From Dicaeum eximium (taxonomy: Eukaryota; Chordata; Aves; Passeriformes; Dicaeidae), in NCBI GenBank assembly GCA_013396995.1, contig VWZP01004610.1, positions 169,794 to 233,793 on the forward strand: 64,000 nt of DNA, read 5' to 3'. The notes below the pieces were generated by a model, which saw only the letters and a program-made list of their open reading frames with translations, searched no databases and was not told the DNA's origin. A program made the translations under genes and the position numbers. Shown piece after piece: positions 61,601-64,000 of this stretch; within the stretch, counting starts at the first letter, position 1, and each line of letters starts with the position of its first letter.

Positions 61601-63140
61601 ATGGCTGTGTAGTGGAAGCAGAGTAAAGCATAAGCCACACATTCCTTTTTAAGAACATGCATTCACACCTTTCCCTTCACACAGGATATTTCTGGGATGC
61701 CTCCACAGTTAGTCTGCTCTACCCAACAGGCTATTTTTATCTCCTCACAACACAGCTTAGTTAAGAAAAATAGTGTTTTAGCAACAATTCTGTACATTTC
61801 AAACCCACTCCCTTCCAAAATAACCCCACCCCAGCAGATGCAGGTGGTAAATGGCAGCGGAGTGCTTGGATCAGCACCAGGCAGGGAATTTTCTGGCTGC
61901 ATTTCCAGCCTCGGGCACAGCTCGGCTGAGCCGTGTTGTGCTTTTCATGGATTTCAAATGCCATTATAGGGCCCATCTGGCAGAGTGCAAGCAGGCAAGG
62001 GCCACACTCCCATCATTTATCTCAGTGCCTCTTTGATTCTGGCTTGGTTTTTTCACAGCTGAGACTTGAAGGAGTCTCAGGGATTGTCTTTAGGCATGTG
62101 AGCTGCTTATGTTTCCAGAAGCTTTAGCTTTGGGGGGAAATCTCAACACCTGATCTCACAGCCTTTCCTGGCTTACGCAAAAATCTTGATTTCTTCATTG
62201 AGGGACTGTATGTCCATCTGTATTTTGTGCAAATTGAGGGTAAACCACAAAATCTATTATTGTAGGTGGAAGGCAGGGAAATTTCCAATGGCTGCCTGTA
62301 TCAATTATTTGTCATGCCATATTCTTAACGTGGTTAAAATTGGCAGTTTACAGGAATTGCAGGCTCAGAGGCGTTAGGACACTCATCCTGCCTGCCAGCA
62401 TCCCTTTCTAAGAACCTGGGAAGATTAGTGGAGCGTAGATTTTTCCCATGTTGAAGTTTATAAGGATGAAAAGCTCCGTATGGAATATATCTGTGCAACT
62501 TCAGTAGCAAAAATTGCTAAGCACATTATATATAGATAGAAAAGTGCCTTCTTTAGGGACTGCCATAGACTGCTCCTGAGATAGCTAAGCAGACAAGTAA
62601 ATAGTAAAATATGGATATATTTAGCACTCCAGAAGGTGATGGATGGTGCTCAGGCTTCACATCACATGGGCTCTTTAAGGCTTTACCTCTGTATAATCCC
62701 TTGTAGTCAGCACTGATGTGGTGGCACATTTGGGATCTAATTACAAGCTCCACTGCCAATCCAAGTACCACATGGTGAAGGACAGTTTTGGAAGGCAAAA
62801 ACCAGAGGCATCCTGACTCATGGATCAGGAGTAGCAGGGAAGGAGAGGCAGGAAAAGGCCAACACAGTTTAATGGGATTTGGGTGTAATTGTGGGTTTGA
62901 ATGCCTGCCTGCCTCTCTGGTTCATGCTTGGGTGGATGTATCCTGCTTTGCATCCACTTCAAAAATCACACTGGAGTGCCTGTGGTCAAACTGGGGATCT
63001 GATTTCACTGAAGCTCCTGCCAGGCTTGTCACAGCACATCCTGCTGGGGTGGTGGGACAGCAGTGCCTGAAACGATGGCCAGAGAGCCAGAGGAGTTGTG
63101 GGAAGCTCTGGTAACCTTTCCCATGTGAGTTCAGAACAGG

Positions 63141-63199
63141 TTTTCCTTCTGGATGGTTTTTTTTTTCCTTCTGGATGTATTTTCCTTCTGGAAATTTTT
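63141..63199. repeat. small tandem repeat of TTTTCCTTCTGGA
   Basis: TTTCCTTCTGGATG, TTTCCTTCTGGATG and TTTCCTTCTGGAAA occur in succession at about 20-25 base steps with T-rich spacers. This is a young local duplication without coding potential. Confidence 0.8.
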
Positions 63200-64000
63200 T
63201 CCTGTTTGTGTCAAGCTTGAGGCCTTCCACTTCAAACTCCTGCTCTTTTCCTGAGGCTGTTGAAAAGACTCAGTTGTGTTTCTGACCACCATGCCAGCCT
63301 GCAAAAACTGCGGAGAATATTTGCAAGTGTTACCTTTAAATCAAACCCACCACCTCATTGGATAGCATCCATCTCCTCTTTCTTCCCTTCTTCCTGGCCT
63401 TTTGTAAGAACGTTTCTGCTGTTGTTGAGGATATTAATCCACATTCATACCCACGCACAAATTCTGTGGTGATGTAATGGTGCATTATTGACAGAGAGTC
63501 TTGGGATTTTTAGCTAAAATACATGAAATGGTAGAGCTGTATTGCAGTTAGTGGAGAGGAGCTGTGTTGAACTGGTTTTGATGATGTTGTCTTCCTTCCA
63601 AGGATGCTGTCCTCCTAAAAACAGTGCTCATTATTGCAAATTAAGATCAGGGAACCCTGCTAGCTGTCCTTAGAGGAAGGCTTATGTGGAAACAAGTTCC
63701 AGCACTCCCATAAGTGGAGTAACCACATCACCAAATCTGGGAACCTGAGGTGTGGTGCAGAGCTTGGTGTTTCTTTAAAACCCTTCAGAAACAGTTTATT
63801 GGGGATAATAAACTTTTCCTCCTGTGTCATACCAGGTTACTCCCTTGATTTGTCTCACTGATGCTCTCTCTGTGCATCTCTGGGTGACTTTTTATGTCTT
63901 GTGCTTTCCTACAAGCTCGGAGGTGTTGTAAGGAATGAGCAGAGCTGGCAGCCAGGCAGATATGGGGTGACACGGTGACACTAATTCTGAGTAGCTCTTG

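Larger units (their letters stand above)
33607..64000 (+). other. SPATA13: intron 4 (at least 30.4 kb) or downstream non-coding DNA
   Basis: After the donor GTAAGG at 33607 I searched for frames coding the expected SH3 motif (ALWDHV, WWWGR) and the acidic linker before it, and found none. The next exon must lie right of the window. The stretch contains CR1 pieces near 36.7, 45.4, 47.9, 55.5 and 58.6 kb and a 31-bp minisatellite at 44.63-44.75 kb. It also contains a T-rich tract at about 46.75 kb, a duplicated fold-back at 50.55-51.75 kb and AT-rich blocks near 42.5, 48.2 and 57.9 kb. Open frames of up to 225 codons look like chance. Elsewhere I see nothing distinctive. Confidence 0.55.

Overview
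This is vertebrate nuclear DNA, almost certainly from a bird and plausibly a passerine. The interspersed repeats I can recognise are short, decayed, 5'-truncated pieces of CR1 LINEs, plus one LTR of an avian endogenous-retrovirus type. No Alu, L1 or other SINE-like element is visible. Coding sequence is sparse and split by canonical GT-AG introns, and minisatellites are common. The bird assignment is an inference from repeat content.

One gene can be supported, on the + strand, with its 3' part beyond the right edge. A very GC-rich CpG island with a probable non-coding first exon lies at 1-102, with a possible alternative first exon at 233-299. After an intron of about 22 kb comes a very large exon (22315-25040) that encodes 886 residues. 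Two small exons follow at 30903-31050 and 33497-33606. Splice phases join 0/0, 1/1 and then 0, and the reading frame stays open for 972 residues. Exon 3 carries the SQSTP-x-GLD-x-VG signature of the APC-binding region of the Asef family of Rho guanine-nucleotide exchange factors. As I recall the human proteins, its start and body fit Asef2/SPATA13 better than Asef1/ARHGEF4. The SH3, DH and PH domains that would do the exchange chemistry are not in the window, so this is the regulatory N-terminal half of the gene.

The large exon contains an internal tandem repeat (residues about 486-820): two full units of 113 and 111 residues and two partial ones, with a 49-base stretch identical between the full units. 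This is the most distinctive coding feature here.

Intron 1 (0.1-22.3 kb) holds CR1 fragments, a 37-bp minisatellite (6.49-6.86 kb), an internal CpG cluster (15.84-16.16 kb), and a repeat-rich nest at 18.5-20.7 kb: an LTR, a small ORF with a membrane segment, a 40-bp minisatellite and a degenerate repeat. Intron 3 has a second CpG cluster (31.85-32.12 kb). From 33.6 kb to the end I find no exon. That stretch holds CR1 fragments, a 31-bp minisatellite, a locally duplicated fold-back at 50.55-51.75 kb and AT-rich blocks. I found no tRNA, rRNA, CRISPR array or complete mobile element, and no clearly new multi-gene system.
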